From assembly GCA_036939975.1 (NCBI GenBank), contig JALLPB010000309.1, positions 1 to 22,054 on the forward strand: DNA of 22,054 nt, given 5' to 3'. A model generated the notes under the pieces. The model worked only from the letters and a program-made list of their open reading frames with translations. It did not search any database and was not told the origin of the DNA. Shown in pieces: positions 1-10,400 of the stretch; within the stretch, counting starts at the first letter, position 1; each line of letters opens with the position of its first letter. Both the position numbers and the translations under genes were made by a program. The stretch is from Cyclostephanos tholiformis (Eukaryota; Bacillariophyta; Thalassiosirophyceae; Thalassiosirales; Thalassiosiraceae).

Positions 1-43
1 TTTTGGCTAAACTACTGTAGGAGCTCCTACGTTTTGGCTAAAC
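1..43. repeat. Partial 31-bp direct repeat enclosing a 14-bp palindrome
   Basis: TTTTGGCTAAAC occurs at 1-12 and again at 32-43, a spacing of 31 bp. Between the copies, GTAGGAGCTCCTAC at 17-30 is a perfect 14-bp palindrome. The array is cut by the window edge, so the copy number is unknown. It could be the end of a minisatellite or a pair of protein-binding sites. Confidence 0.55.
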
Positions 44-638
44 CCCGGAGATGTAGAAATTTGTCCAGACTTACTATGACTAAACGAACTGCTCATAAAC
101 GGGGAATGGTTCATAGGGGGGTCTTTTGCCCAAGCTCATCCATAACCCCGCTAGGGCTGACCCAACAACACCCATACAGTCCATAGATTGCACTATGAAA
201 CATTATGGTCTTAACCCCTTTTTGCAAAAGATATGGGCATTACTACTCAAGGTTATTTTCCACATGGGATACGTACTCATTCCCCAATCACACACCACCT
301 TTCTGTAAACGGCGAAATAACATCAAAAAGTTGCCACCACCACCACGGCTCGCCAGAGATATTTTTTTCTCCCAGCCCAGCCCCCGATCCGAGCAGCCCC
401 CCCATCGCCCTACTGCGGATCTCTATCAACTTGGCCACTGCGTACACTGATATTATTTGCAAGCACGATGATAACTGTCATCTTGACTATTACCATCTAG
501 TAGAGGGGAATAATATTATTATTAGCCTTGTGTCATTTCGACTAACGATCCCCTTTTTTGTTTTCAATTCATACTTATCAGTGGTAAACAAGCCTCGGCT
601 CGTAGCCTCAAAAGTTTAAGAGCCCCAGTAAGGTAAAA
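44..638. other. Non-coding 5' flank of the START-domain gene
   Basis: I see no convincing gene here. The open frames (for example 233-619) are short, overlap one another, have no recognisable domain and mix homopolymer runs with C-rich tracts. The stretch should contain the promoter and 5' UTR of the gene starting at 639. No clear TATA box or RNA gene was seen. Confidence 0.5.
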
Positions 639-1916
639 ATGGGGTTCAAGAAATCGAAATCATCTTCGTCGACAAGCTCGATGTCAGTCCAGTCCGCGCC
701 AAAGCAAAGGCGTAAGATGTTCACATCTCGATTATCAAAAAGGCCAGAGCTGATCGTGGTGGACGAGGGCATGGGATGCAGTCTATCTTGCAAGTCTCTT
801 TGTGTGGGTAGCTTCTCTCCTTCCGGTGTGTTCTCAATAAAACCAAGCTCGTATGGGCGTTCACTGTCCCCCCACAGCACTAGTACAGAGATCTTAGATA
901 GTTTCTCCGTTGACGATGATGCTTCTACGTCAAGTGTCTCCCCCGTCGCGGTCGCGACAAGCAGAGTGTTCATCCGCACAGCTGATCTCCCGCACATGAA
1001 AGTTTCCGTTGCTCGTGTAATGAATTCCACTCTCTCTGATTTGGATGCCGACAAACTGGTTGAACATTTGCACAAACCGTCATCGACCCCACCCTTGTCA
1101 TCGATTGCACTCGATGAAAATGAAAGTTGGGTCGCTTTAGATGACGGGAATGGGAATGGGATGGCTCCACTCGCCGAGGCTGCGATAGAAGCTCTTGTGA
1201 AAAGTGGGCTGGATGCTTCGATAAATAGAGGGATGTGGACCGCCAACGCGTCGACTGAAAAAATAATCAAAGCAGGATTGTGGGATTCAACCATTTTCTT
1301 TCCCTACAATGAGGGAAGACCTGTGCCCTTACCACGCGCATGTGGGCCAAAGGATGAAAAGGACGTGCTATTATGGACCGGCCAGTGGGATCATAAATAT
1401 TATGGACACGACATTCCCGCAGTCCGCTGCGAGGCCATTGTTAACATGAGCCCCCGGGCACTTGTGGACCTTCTCGTGGATTCAAATCGAGTGAAGGAGT
1501 ACAATAAAATGAGCATAGGCAGGGATGATATTTTGCACTTTTGCAAGGAAGAAACACGCGTTACCAAGATAATTGTTGGTAGATCTAAGCCGCCCATGCT
1601 AGGGAAGACGTTGGTGTTAAAGTCACTATTGCACATGGAAGAGCTTCCTGGCGGTGGTGAACGAAGTGGATATGTCATTGTATCACGGGCTATCTCGCTA
1701 GTTGATGACGTAAATGCTCCTGTAGATCCAAAGGTTCTTTACAGCGAGATGTTGATGGGAATGAACATCATACGTGCCGTTGAAGGCGATCCTGGTCGTT
1801 GTGTGCTCATCAATCTAAATCATCTCAGAAGTCCGATGATCCCCGTGATGTTAGCTCGAAGGTTGGCGCTTGGGGCAGCTGTGAATTTTATCAACGACAT
1901 ACGCGCACTCTGTTGA
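639..1916 (+). CDS. START-domain (StAR-related lipid transfer) protein
   Basis: This is an uninterrupted 425-residue frame with an ATG start and TGA stop. The first ~150 residues are Ser/Thr-rich and probably disordered. Residues ~238-423 look like a START domain, a hydrophobic-pocket fold that binds sterols or other lipids. They open with a WTGQWDHKYYG segment and continue with AVRCEAIVNMSPRALVDLLVDS, NRVKEYNKMS and a GYVIVSRAIS strand. They end in a long C-terminal helix (ARRLALGAAVNFINDIRAL), as START domains do. The N-terminus MGFKKS has Gly2 and Ser6 but Phe3 disfavours myristoylation; no signal peptide or membrane segment is seen. The gene is tail-to-tail with the HMG gene, 84 bp between stop codons. 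The START assignment rests on pattern recognition; ligand and location are unknown. Confidence 0.7.
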   Translation: MGFKKSKSSSSTSSMSVQSAPKQRRKMFTSRLSKRPELIVVDEGMGCSLSCKSLCVGSFSPSGVFSIKPSSYGRSLSPHSTSTEILDSFSVDDDASTSSVSPVAVATSRVFIRTADLPHMKVSVARVMNSTLSDLDADKLVEHLHKPSSTPPLSSIALDENESWVALDDGNGNGMAPLAEAAIEALVKSGLDASINRGMWTANASTEKIIKAGLWDSTIFFPYNEGRPVPLPRACGPKDEKDVLLWTGQWDHKYYGHDIPAVRCEAIVNMSPRALVDLLVDSNRVKEYNKMSIGRDDILHFCKEETRVTKIIVGRSKPPMLGKTLVLKSLLHMEELPGGGERSGYVIVSRAISLVDDVNAPVDPKVLYSEMLMGMNIIRAVEGDPGRCVLINLNHLRSPMIPVMLARRLALGAAVNFINDIRALC

Positions 1917-2000
1917 AGGCGTCACTAGTGGGCCCAGGGTTGCAGGATCTGTCACTATTATTATTTGTTGTTCTGAATTAGTAAAAATCAGCTAAAAGTA

Positions 2001-3988
2001 TTATACATAATTACCATCGTCAAAATTGTATGTGGGCTGATCATAATTGCTTCCTTCAAAATTCAATGGTATTGTTGGCTGTTTTCTTTGCACTGGAAGG
2101 TGGGTATGCTGGGTTCTCAATGGACCAAGGGCATTGTATTCATCTTCAGAAATAGCTTGCTTCTTATAATGTTTGATGTCAATATGATATTGTTGACGCA
2201 ACAGTTCCTCCTGATTTCGAAACGGCTTCTTTTCTTCCTCTGACATTTCCGACCACTTCTGGCTCAACAGCTTGACTAGTTCTGTATGACGTAGTTCTGG
2301 GTATTCCTGCTTCAAGGCAGGCCGGCAGTGATTGACAAACAAAAAGAAAGCTGGAGGCGATCTCTTGGGAGCATTTGGGTCGCGGTCCTGCAAGCGAAGA
2401 AAATAAGACATAAGTGATCACAACTGGAATACAGGATCAGCACGTGGACAAATACTCACCCTCGTTCTTTTTTTACCACGAGTGGAGGCCACAGGAAATA
2501 ACGCCTCAGCTGAAAGAATTAGAGTAATAACATTAGATGCAGTTGGAGGAGAGTAACTACGAAAATCACGATGCACTTTTTACCTGGTTCAACTAATCGC
2601 ATATGACCAGGAAGGGGAAATTGATCAGTTTGCATCTCCTGCTCTGCCACTTCATCGTGTTTCGCTGTTTCAATCTGTCCGGTTTTGCCTTTTTGATCCC
2701 CCTGTACATTTCTCCTCCAATTGTCAGCATCCCTGTGGTACCGTGCTCGAAGTTTCCGTTCCTCTTCTAGATACGGCGCCTTTTCAGACTCCGGTAGCTT
2801 TCAAGCATTATGAATATAAGTGAATTAGCTTGTATAATGTAATGGATAAAATATTCAGCCGAATGATAGTATTCACCTGTTTCCAAATATTAGAGCATGT
2901 CTTGACTACCATGTTATTCGGCATATCTATTAAAAAACAACCTTCAATGAGAAAGTTGATGGCAGAGATAGCTAGTTCAGTCAAAGATAAACGCGTTATC
3001 CTCACCAGGGTGTTCCTCTTTGATAAGAGGACGTCTGGCATTCGTAAACAAGAAAAAAGCTGACGGGGACCGTTTCGGAGCACCATCTTTCTGCAAAAAA
3101 GTGGAAATTCATCAGTTATTCATTTTGCATTTCCATAGTTCAATCATAATGATTAGTACAAACCTTGTGCTTCACTCGATTCGTAGCAATTCTCCTTGAT
3201 TACGGATCGATTGCTGGCTGAGATTGAAGAAACAGAGAGAAATCAAAGGGTATGTCATCAATCAAAAAAGGCAGCTCACCAGGGTCCTCGAAATGCTGCT
3301 TTTTGCTCGTTGAATCCTCGCTTTTCTGCCTCGGATAAATCATGCCAGTACTTTCTCTGGTCTTCTGGGAGAATTTTCCATGCCTGAGAGCATTCCTTTG
3401 ACGCCGACGATACATCCAATTTCAGTGGCTTCGATGCCGAATAAAGTAATGTGGCCACAATTAGACTTAGGTAGCACAACATAATGAAGCTGGACGTCGC
3501 TACTCCCCAAACTCACCAATCCATCCGGTCCAAGCGCCTGCTTCTTCTTCTCTAAGAAATCCATAAAGAAGTGAACATAACTCGATCTAAAGCGTTTGGG
3601 AGCGTCAGGTGCCTTTTTGTAGACAGTGACCAAATTCGCCCCACAATCTTGCACAGAGCGATGACCATGAAGCTCGTCCTGCGTTTCCGTCGGGATGGAC
3701 GAGTCGTCGAAATTTGGAATGCCATGATCATGTTCTCCTTCGAAGTTCGGGTAATGATCTGCGTTTACACTGATCGGATCATACGCAGCATGAGGCTGAA
3801 AGGTAAAGAGGATGCATAGAAACAACAAAAATTGTCACATAATAATATGACAACTTAATAGACCGGAAACGCAAAACCCAACTCACATTCAGTCGCGGCA
3901 AGGCCAGATATCCAGCCCCATATTGATACTGATGGTAATGTTCCTGCGAGCCCGACGAGGGATCCGGTGGCGGAATGAAATACTCCAT
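2001..3988 (-). CDS. Triple HMG-box protein, nine exons
   Basis: Exons in gene order: 3988-3887, 3795-3517, 3428-3280, 3213-3164, 3086-3006, 2926-2877, 2797-2584, 2509-2460, 2387-2001. All introns are GT-AG and phases match throughout, giving 1362 nt and 453 residues. Three HMG boxes are seen: ~96-175 ([20 protein letters not shown], later [15 protein letters not shown]), ~194-265 ([35 protein letters not shown]) and ~326-400 ([36 protein letters not shown]). The box 2 and box 3 N-termini are near-identical, suggesting internal duplication. HMG boxes bend DNA, and multi-box proteins usually act in chromatin or rDNA transcription. The N-terminus is Tyr/Pro/His-rich and the C-terminal tail carries no extra domain. 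Exons 4, 6 and 8 are each exactly 50 nt. At exon 4 the acceptor four bases downstream of the first AG keeps the frame. It starts 238 bp from the divergent gene at 4227. Splice sites were inferred by eye. Confidence 0.8.
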
Positions 3989-4226
3989 GGTGCAGCACTA
4001 ATCTTGTACCACGCCTTGTTGACGGTTGATCGTTTTTTTTTGTCCATGGCATAGAGTAAGTAGTATGTATGGTAGATACGTTAGTGATAGTAGGGTACGT
4101 ACGTATCGTAAATAGTAAGAGTATCGTACCGTACGTACATATCAACTTAGGTAGAAATCCCAGTCGACAGTTCACTTCAACGTCAATGGATGAACCCAAC
4201 GGTGTCTAAAGGATAGACAACCGACC
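3989..4226. promoter_or_regulatory. Putative bidirectional promoter with TACG-rich repeats
   Basis: This 238-bp gap separates the divergent starts of the HMG gene and the TPR gene, so it should hold both promoters. It contains GTACGTACGTA at 4095-4105, GTACGTAC at 4131-4138 and the direct repeat GTATCGTA at 4103-4110 and 4121-4128. No clear TATA box was seen. The regulatory role is inferred from position only. Confidence 0.4.
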
Positions 4227-5439
4227 ATGCGTCTGCCGATATTGATCACTACTCTTTTAATACATGTATGCGCTCCGAGGACAATTGCCTCAGACACCTC
4301 ATTGGAGGATGATTCGATTGCAAGACGAACCCGTCAGGCGAAAATTGATCTATGGCTGCACGGCGCATTTTCATTTTCGCCCGACATACATGATATGGAC
4401 GCGAGCGCTATTGCTGCCGATTTCGAAATGCAAGCTGCGAATGCCCCCATTCGTCTCGGGCCTATTCGTGAAGTTAGGAGGCGACTCAAGCGCTCCTTGC
4501 AGTATGATGGATGGTATCCCCTTATGGATTATATCCTGAGTGTACGAGGCGGCGACGATTCTATGGAAGGAGAGCATACATCTCGTATTGAGAAACGATT
4601 GGCTGAATTGAGTGCCGAATTCGGAAAACCCTTCGTTGATGCTATAGAGAAGGTAAAGCGCAATATTCGTTGATCTTCATTTTTTGTGCACCAACAATAT
4701 GTTCAACTACTTTCTACTTCTCAGAACAAGGCTGAACAAAAAGCAGATTGTGAAAGAAGTTGCGAGTTATTTTTCTGTGCAAACGAATCGACCACCATCC
4801 CTTGGGACCCTAAAATGCATATGAATACTTCTTTTTTGTCATACTTCCTCTGTCGATTCCCTGTCGTTGACCGTTGACTTACTGTCCTCCAAAGCGACGG
4901 AGATTGACCCCAATATGGGAGGCGCATGGATTAATATGGGTACCACGCTGGCCGAATCGGGTGATCTAGAATCTGCAGATCCCATGTTCTTGAAAGCAAT
5001 AGTGTGTTGTGATGATGTCAAAACCAAAGGAATGATAAATCTGGCGGTTCTTCTTCATAAGAAAGCAAACAACTTGGCAGCAAGCGGCGACCTAAATGGT
5101 GCAAAATTGTCCATTGATGATGCTGCTAAGATGGTGGACGATGCAAAGCCGTTGCTTGACATCAAAATGGAACTTGGGGGTTCATCGCCAGAAGATGCTG
5201 TTTTTGCCGAGCAAATCAAGCCGTTGAGGATTCAAATATATCGCCTTTGTCGTCAGATCCTAGTAGGCATGGGAGATTTGGTGGGATGCGAGGCGGAGTT
5301 TCGGACGGCTAGTGAAAGATTCGGGGATATCCCGGGAATATGGGATGCTCTCGCCAGAGTTTGGGATTTGCAAGGAAAATCCAAAGAAGCCAATCAAGCA
5401 AGACAGAAGCTGATGGAAATCCGAAATTCTCAGTCATGA
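4227..5439 (+). CDS. Probable secreted/ER TPR-like protein, three exons
   Basis: The model joins 4227-4652, 4725-4776 and 4895-5439 (1023 nt, 340 residues). Introns are 72 and 118 nt. The first has a good GTAAAG donor and a TTCTCAG acceptor; the second has a weaker GTGCAA donor. The join restores standard TPR spacing: CELFFS from exon 2 meets TEIDPN in exon 3, followed by AWINMGTTLAESGDLESADP. The N-terminus (MRLPILITTLLIHVCAPR) looks like a signal peptide with possible cleavage near TIAS-DT, so the product may enter the ER. Residues ~25-140 are charged and helical and I do not recognise them. A later repeat (GDLVGCEAEFRTASERFGDI, then WDALARVWDLQGKSKEA) fits further TPR helices. TPRs bind proteins; partner and function are unknown. 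Two separate genes at 4227-4673 and ~4900-5439 is the less likely alternative. Confidence 0.6.
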
Positions 5440-5688
5440 AAATATGCTGTTATAGGTATTAGCAGCAGCAAGGGTCCAAGTATGGATAGATACTTTCTGC
5501 ATTTTGGAACTTGTTCTTAAGAATAGCCTTCAAATTATGAGGTGACACCGTTAGCTACCACGAGGTCGTTTCGTCATTATTTGTGAGATGGCAGCTCCTT
5601 CGGACCATCAGTGCAAATCATGTGTTTGATATAGACGAAAGTTGGTCTTACGAAATGCAAAATAGGCGCATACAAGACGCTACCCTGA

Positions 5689-6208
5689 TTATGACCGCCA
5701 CAACAGTACATTGACTCGAGGGACGATCGAAAAATGACTGCGATACAAAAAAAAATTGCGAGTCAATGATGCCGAAATCTTTGTGGTGTGGTGGGGAAAA
5801 TATATTATGCGGCCCCATAGAGTGTAAATCTCACATGTAAGTTTTCATTCGATGCGTGACACTAGAGCCAAAAGCGTCCCCAACAACGCAGTTCCACCCC
5901 CCAGTCGATACGCCGGGAGGGGGTTCGTCGTTCCCATCCCCGCCCCTCGATCCATCCCGACCACCACCACCCGCGACGTCATCGTATCCGTTCTGAATTT
6001 CGACACGGATCAAATCCGCAATCGTCTGGTAGACCTTCCCCCCCCCATTCACGGGTGCGTGAAATGCGCGCTGGGCGATGTTGATGATCGATCCGCGCAT
6101 CTCCTCCGTCATGTCCGTGGCGTATATGATGATGTTTTTGTTAAGACTTGGATTGCCAACGGCGGATGCTACGCCGTCGTTCTCCTTGTTGGCGTCTTTG
6201 GACGACAT
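5689..6208 (-). CDS. LC8-type dynein light chain with internal Gly/Asp-rich insertion
   Basis: Two exons, 6208-5835 and 5737-5689, flank a 97-nt intron (GTGAGA donor, TCGCAG acceptor), giving 423 nt and 140 residues. The LC8 family is usually ~89 residues; its members form dimers in dynein complexes and bind many other partners. Family marks are ATDMTEEMRG near residue 30 and WNCVVGDAFGSSVTH at 105-119, which keeps the Trp, VG, FGS and VTH of the core strand. Splicing to the 49-nt second exon supplies the last strand (IHFSIVPRVNVLLWRS), matching the place of the family's closing strand. Without it the frame stops after KTYM. Residues ~77-104 are a Gly/Asp/Pro-rich insertion before the conserved Trp. 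There is also a ~25-residue N-terminal extension. The gene is convergent with the TPR gene, 249 bp apart. Confidence 0.75.
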
Positions 6209-7486
6209 TCCGTCGAAAATCTCGTCAAGTCGGATTTAGGAGACTTTTTTTTTTCTCGACGGTGGGTTATGACGAGCACGAATTCCTCTTTTCTTTCGTG
6301 TCGCTTCGGCGCCACCGTGAAAATAATCTTCGTCTCTGACTTGAGAGTCGTCGATTATCCCCGTTGCCCGGGACGAAAGGTTTTCAACCAAATTAATTTT
6401 TTTTTAATTTGCTACCGCGCATAAGTGGATGATGGACGATGATCGATGCCTTCCATCGAGATTCGATTTTTGATGGGAGTTTGGGGAGCGGCACCCATCG
6501 AATTTTCCGACCTCGTTTTGGCTATTGGCGACGCCAATGAATGACGTCAATATTATATATATTATGGCATGTCGTGGAATCACAAAACTCGATGGCCCCG
6601 TATGGCGTTCGGTGTTGGTCCGTGGGTTGGAGGACTCTATAGGGGGAGAGATCGCCTATATATTATGGTGCTCCCGATCCTCCTCCCGGGCCATGATGAA
6701 TATGATGAGAGGGCACGAAAACACCAAACACACAATGATGATCTAATAATATTATTATGGATGCGATGGGGAGAGAGCCACAAAAAAAAAAGAATGGACT
6801 GTTGCTGAAATAATAGAGTTAACTAAAAGTATTTTGATTATGGAGGACGGAATTTTCACAAGCAGTTTTACTCGTTGCGTAGCCTTTTACCATTTATCTG
6901 TGTATTATTATATCAACACGATACATTAATTATGTGCCACAGCCCCAAAAAAGCCGGACAAAAAGCACCCCCGCCCCTAGCCCTCATCATCACTCATCAT
7001 ATTATTCATCATGTTGTCATTATCATGAGAGCACACCACTTCGCCCTTAGTAATCCATATCGTAACTCTCCATCCCTTGCATTCCCCCCCCAAGCGCGAT
7101 TGATCTTCATGTCAAGCATAATTTGAAGCATATTAACTAGGCGACAAAGTCTCGATCGTACGCTGTCAACAAGCCAGAGAAGGGAGGAGTTGGAGGGACA
7201 TCATCTTTTCCTCGAAGGCCCCACGTCGTGCCAGGTGAGATTTACCCGCCACGGCGCACGTGTAGCCGTCGCTTTGTGGACGTCCTCGTCATGCCCATGG
7301 CCGCGTGGGAGAGAGAGCCCTTCATCGATTGCATTGCCCTCACCGTCCTTCTCCTTCGATCCACACAGACATAACATCCCCCCCTCCCCCCCTCCCCCCG
7401 GCCTCGTCGAGGATATATATCACTCGAACAAGCGCGATCGTCCGCGACCGAACCTCCCCGCGACTCGACCCACGCCCAAAAAAGGC
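6209..7486. other. Intergenic region between divergent genes
   Basis: The LC8 gene (-) and the large SET gene (+) diverge from here, so promoters for both should lie within it. No open frame shows a domain; those present are short and rich in Met/His/Pro from ATG and C runs. TATATATTATGG occurs twice (6556-6567 and 6657-6668). C-runs are dense around 7378-7400. The open frame continuing into the SET gene from 7190 begins with TTG, and its first ATG is at 7487. Confidence 0.5.
7414..7420 (+). promoter_or_regulatory. Possible TATA box of the SET gene
   Basis: TATATAT lies 67 nt upstream of the ATG at 7487, after a C-rich tract. The spacing would allow a transcription start near 7445 and a short 5' UTR, supporting 7487 as the start codon. 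TATA-like strings are common by chance in AT-rich DNA, so this is tentative. Confidence 0.3.
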
Positions 7487-10400
7487 ATGAACGGACCGTC
7501 AAGCGAGGGCCCTAACGATCGCGAGGGGGGGACGTCCTCGCCCCGAACGTCGAGGGATCATGAGGTAATCGCGACCACGGGCAACGAGTGCGACGAGACC
7601 ACCGTCGGGGGGCTACTCGACGCGCCTACTCGCGGACACGACGAGGGGGGGGATGATGATGGGCAAATGGCCGACGAGGTGGTAAACGAGGGGGTGGGAG
7701 GACCTCCACGACCTGGACCCGCCACCCCGACCACCGCAATGACCGAGGGAAATTCTTCGGTGGAATTCGATCCGCCCGTCCTTCGAAAGGGGGATCTCGT
7801 CAGGCTTTCGAACGAGTGAGTTATCGCCCCCAGGGCGAGGGGGTGATTCGACGATTGACCGTCCATGCCAATATCCGACATCGCATGCTCACGACTATTT
7901 TTTTTTTTTTTCTCTTCTTCTTCACTTTTCGCAATATGAATACAGGCAAAGATCGGGCCGCATTCAGGGGGGATTGGCCCGCATCATTCGCGTGACGACC
8001 CTCCCTCCCGACGACGACGACGACGAACGAGCGGGTGGTAGCGGACCGATCGTGTATGGTATCGAATATGTCCTGGGTGGGAAGCTTTTCAACTTGCATC
8101 GACGCGATCTCACTTACACAACGGCCACGGCGGAAGGTCTTGTGGATGCAAGTGATTCTGGACACTTGCTCCGTCGGCGACGGTCGGCGGCGGCTGATGG
8201 TGAGACGGATGAGAAGGAGCTCGAGAAGGCAGGGGTCAAAAAGTCGAGGGCGACGACAAATAGGTCTGCCAACGATGTTAGTACACCGCCGAGTAATCGC
8301 AAGCCAGGAAGACCACCCGGGTCTAGGAATAAATCTGGCATTCCAGAAGATGTGTTGGCGGACGAGAGGGTGGTAAATGAGAAGTATTCAAAAAAAATAG
8401 TCAGGCACACGTCGGCTCCCGCGAAGAAAAGGCAGCGTTCATCGAATACTAGTGAAGATGAAAGCAATGCAGGAATTTTCGAGATCCGTAGTAAGGCATC
8501 ATTTGCTGGCTGGGAAACAAGGCGCGCCAAGGCTGCCGATTCCAGCACGTCGGCCGGTCGCAAAAGGGTCAGCAGTGGCAGCGGCAGTGGAAGGACCAAC
8601 AAAATCTCGTCCAATCGAGGTTACAAACGTAGTCTTACCAATGAAACAATCGAGTCTGACGCAACTTCGACAATCACGCCCACCGCGGAAGATTCAGCGG
8701 CCTCGCGTCGTGTCACCTTATACGCTAGGCACAGGAAGGAAATGGAAAAGTCGCTCATTCGGCTAGAAAAATTGGACCGTTTCGGATTCTTCTTAGAAGC
8801 CACTCCTCCACAGTTTGATGAGAATTACGGTCCTAACGACGACAATGACTCTAACATTGACGCTTCACATAAACCCCGTAAAGCCTTGCCATGTCCTGAT
8901 CACCCACCATATAACTTTCTGGTTGTTCGAAAACGCCTTACTGCTGGGGTGTATGACACTGACATGGTGGCATTAGAAGTGGAGAGACTCAGAGGGATCA
9001 AGGCCATGATGAATACGCCTGGAACATCCCATGATGAGTCCGGTGCGACGAGTGATTGCAATGTCGAGTATGACGAAGTGGAAAAATCAATGTGCCATCC
9101 TATCGCTGTCGACTGGGATACATTTAATTCAGATGTTGTTGCAATGTGTGATGCAGCCATAATCCGAGATCCTGCAGGCGTTTCTCTCGGCTCTGGCCAT
9201 TTAGGCTGGACCGCCAACAAAGTCAAGAAAGTGATGGAAGAAATGTACAACACCTATGGTAAAAAACGAAGGGCTGAAGTTGAGCAGAGTGAAGCACGCG
9301 AGAAGTATTTAAAGGTGTTGATGAGTTGCGACAATAAAGAGGCAGCGATGCAAGGAAAATGGCGAACGCAGGCGTTCCCCGAACGCAAATATGAACGATT
9401 GGAATCATCTAGCGTGATATGCGATGGTCTTTCCCCCAATGATAGGTCATATGCTATGTATGAGCTCGAAACAAAGCTGCCCGATAGCTTTGTTGGGCTG
9501 GCATACACATACGATGACAATGGTCAGCACAGCGAGACGTGGATGAAAACTGTCACCGACGAAACTACTAAACCCTTAAAGACTAAGAGGAGGAAGAAAG
9601 AAGCAAACGACGCACCTGATTCGCTTGCCATTAAAAGCGAAACCAAAGCCGAAAAAGCTGTCATGGCACTTGCAAAAGACGATGGCGTGGTCCGAGCTCA
9701 GGTTCAAACCACCATGGTTACTCTTCTGATTCAAGTGCAAGATCGCGTGATGACAGACCTCGGCGTTATGCACAGCCCCGAGGCGCGCAGCGCAAATTGG
9801 GATGACGGTGACCATGGCCGCGACTACCGTGGTGGAAGCGCAGAGGTTGAGCAGGGTACGCGCTCAGGATATTCCCCCCCGGAGGTTGCAGAACAGGAAG
9901 TATGGGGCATTGATTGTTACACAAGGAGAAATATCATGACATTGATTGAATCTGAGTTTTCTCCTGAGATTGCGATTGAATTCGTGAAGAAGTGGTTGCT
10001 TCCTGCAATTAATGCATGCCCGGTTGACCTTGCACATAAAATGTCAACCGCAGCCAGAATTTTAGAGGGGTTGGAAATTTCATCCTCTGTCGAACGCAAC
10101 TCGACATTAAATGATGAAGCAACTTGTTCAGCTGACCATGCCGATTTCATATCTGAAGATTTATCTTCTCCCTCAGATCCGAAAGTTACCAGTCGTCAGA
10201 GTGTCTTTTTGAGAAATGCTCTCGAATCGAAGATACGTGAGCATGCCCCTCCTTGGATCAAAGCTGTGGCCCGGTTACTTCGACTTGCCTCAGATTCCAT
10301 GGATGATGATTATTTTAGAATACATCCCAAAGGACACGGGTCAGTCGTCATCGGAGAAGGAGGACTAAAGGCGAATTCCCTCGTCACTTATTATAGAGGT

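Noticed and set aside
233..619. A 128-codon plus-strand frame upstream of the START gene
   Set aside because: It overlaps other frames, has low-complexity His/Pro content and no domain; it probably lies in a promoter or UTR.
608..1294. A 228-codon open frame antisense to the START gene
   Set aside because: It mirrors the Ser-rich part of the sense gene, has no domain, and the sense frame is longer and ends in a recognisable START domain.
5852..6424. A 190-codon plus-strand frame over the LC8 gene
   Set aside because: It is the complement of the LC8 coding strand; the minus strand carries the WNCVVGDAFGSSVTH signature.
7190..7486. An N-terminal extension of the SET protein
   Set aside because: The open frame begins with TTG. 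The first ATG is at 7487, a TATA-like box lies at 7414-7420, and the extension translates C-rich non-coding sequence.
8114..8614. A 166-codon minus-strand frame inside the SET gene
   Set aside because: It is a shadow of a biased Ser/Arg/Lys-rich coding region, with no domain.
9576..9815. Possible CRISPR, tRNA or bacterial operon features anywhere in the window
   Set aside because: No spaced repeat array, tRNA fold or operon arrangement was seen. Introns, histones and chromatin proteins show a eukaryotic nuclear context; the interval given is only a representative coding stretch.
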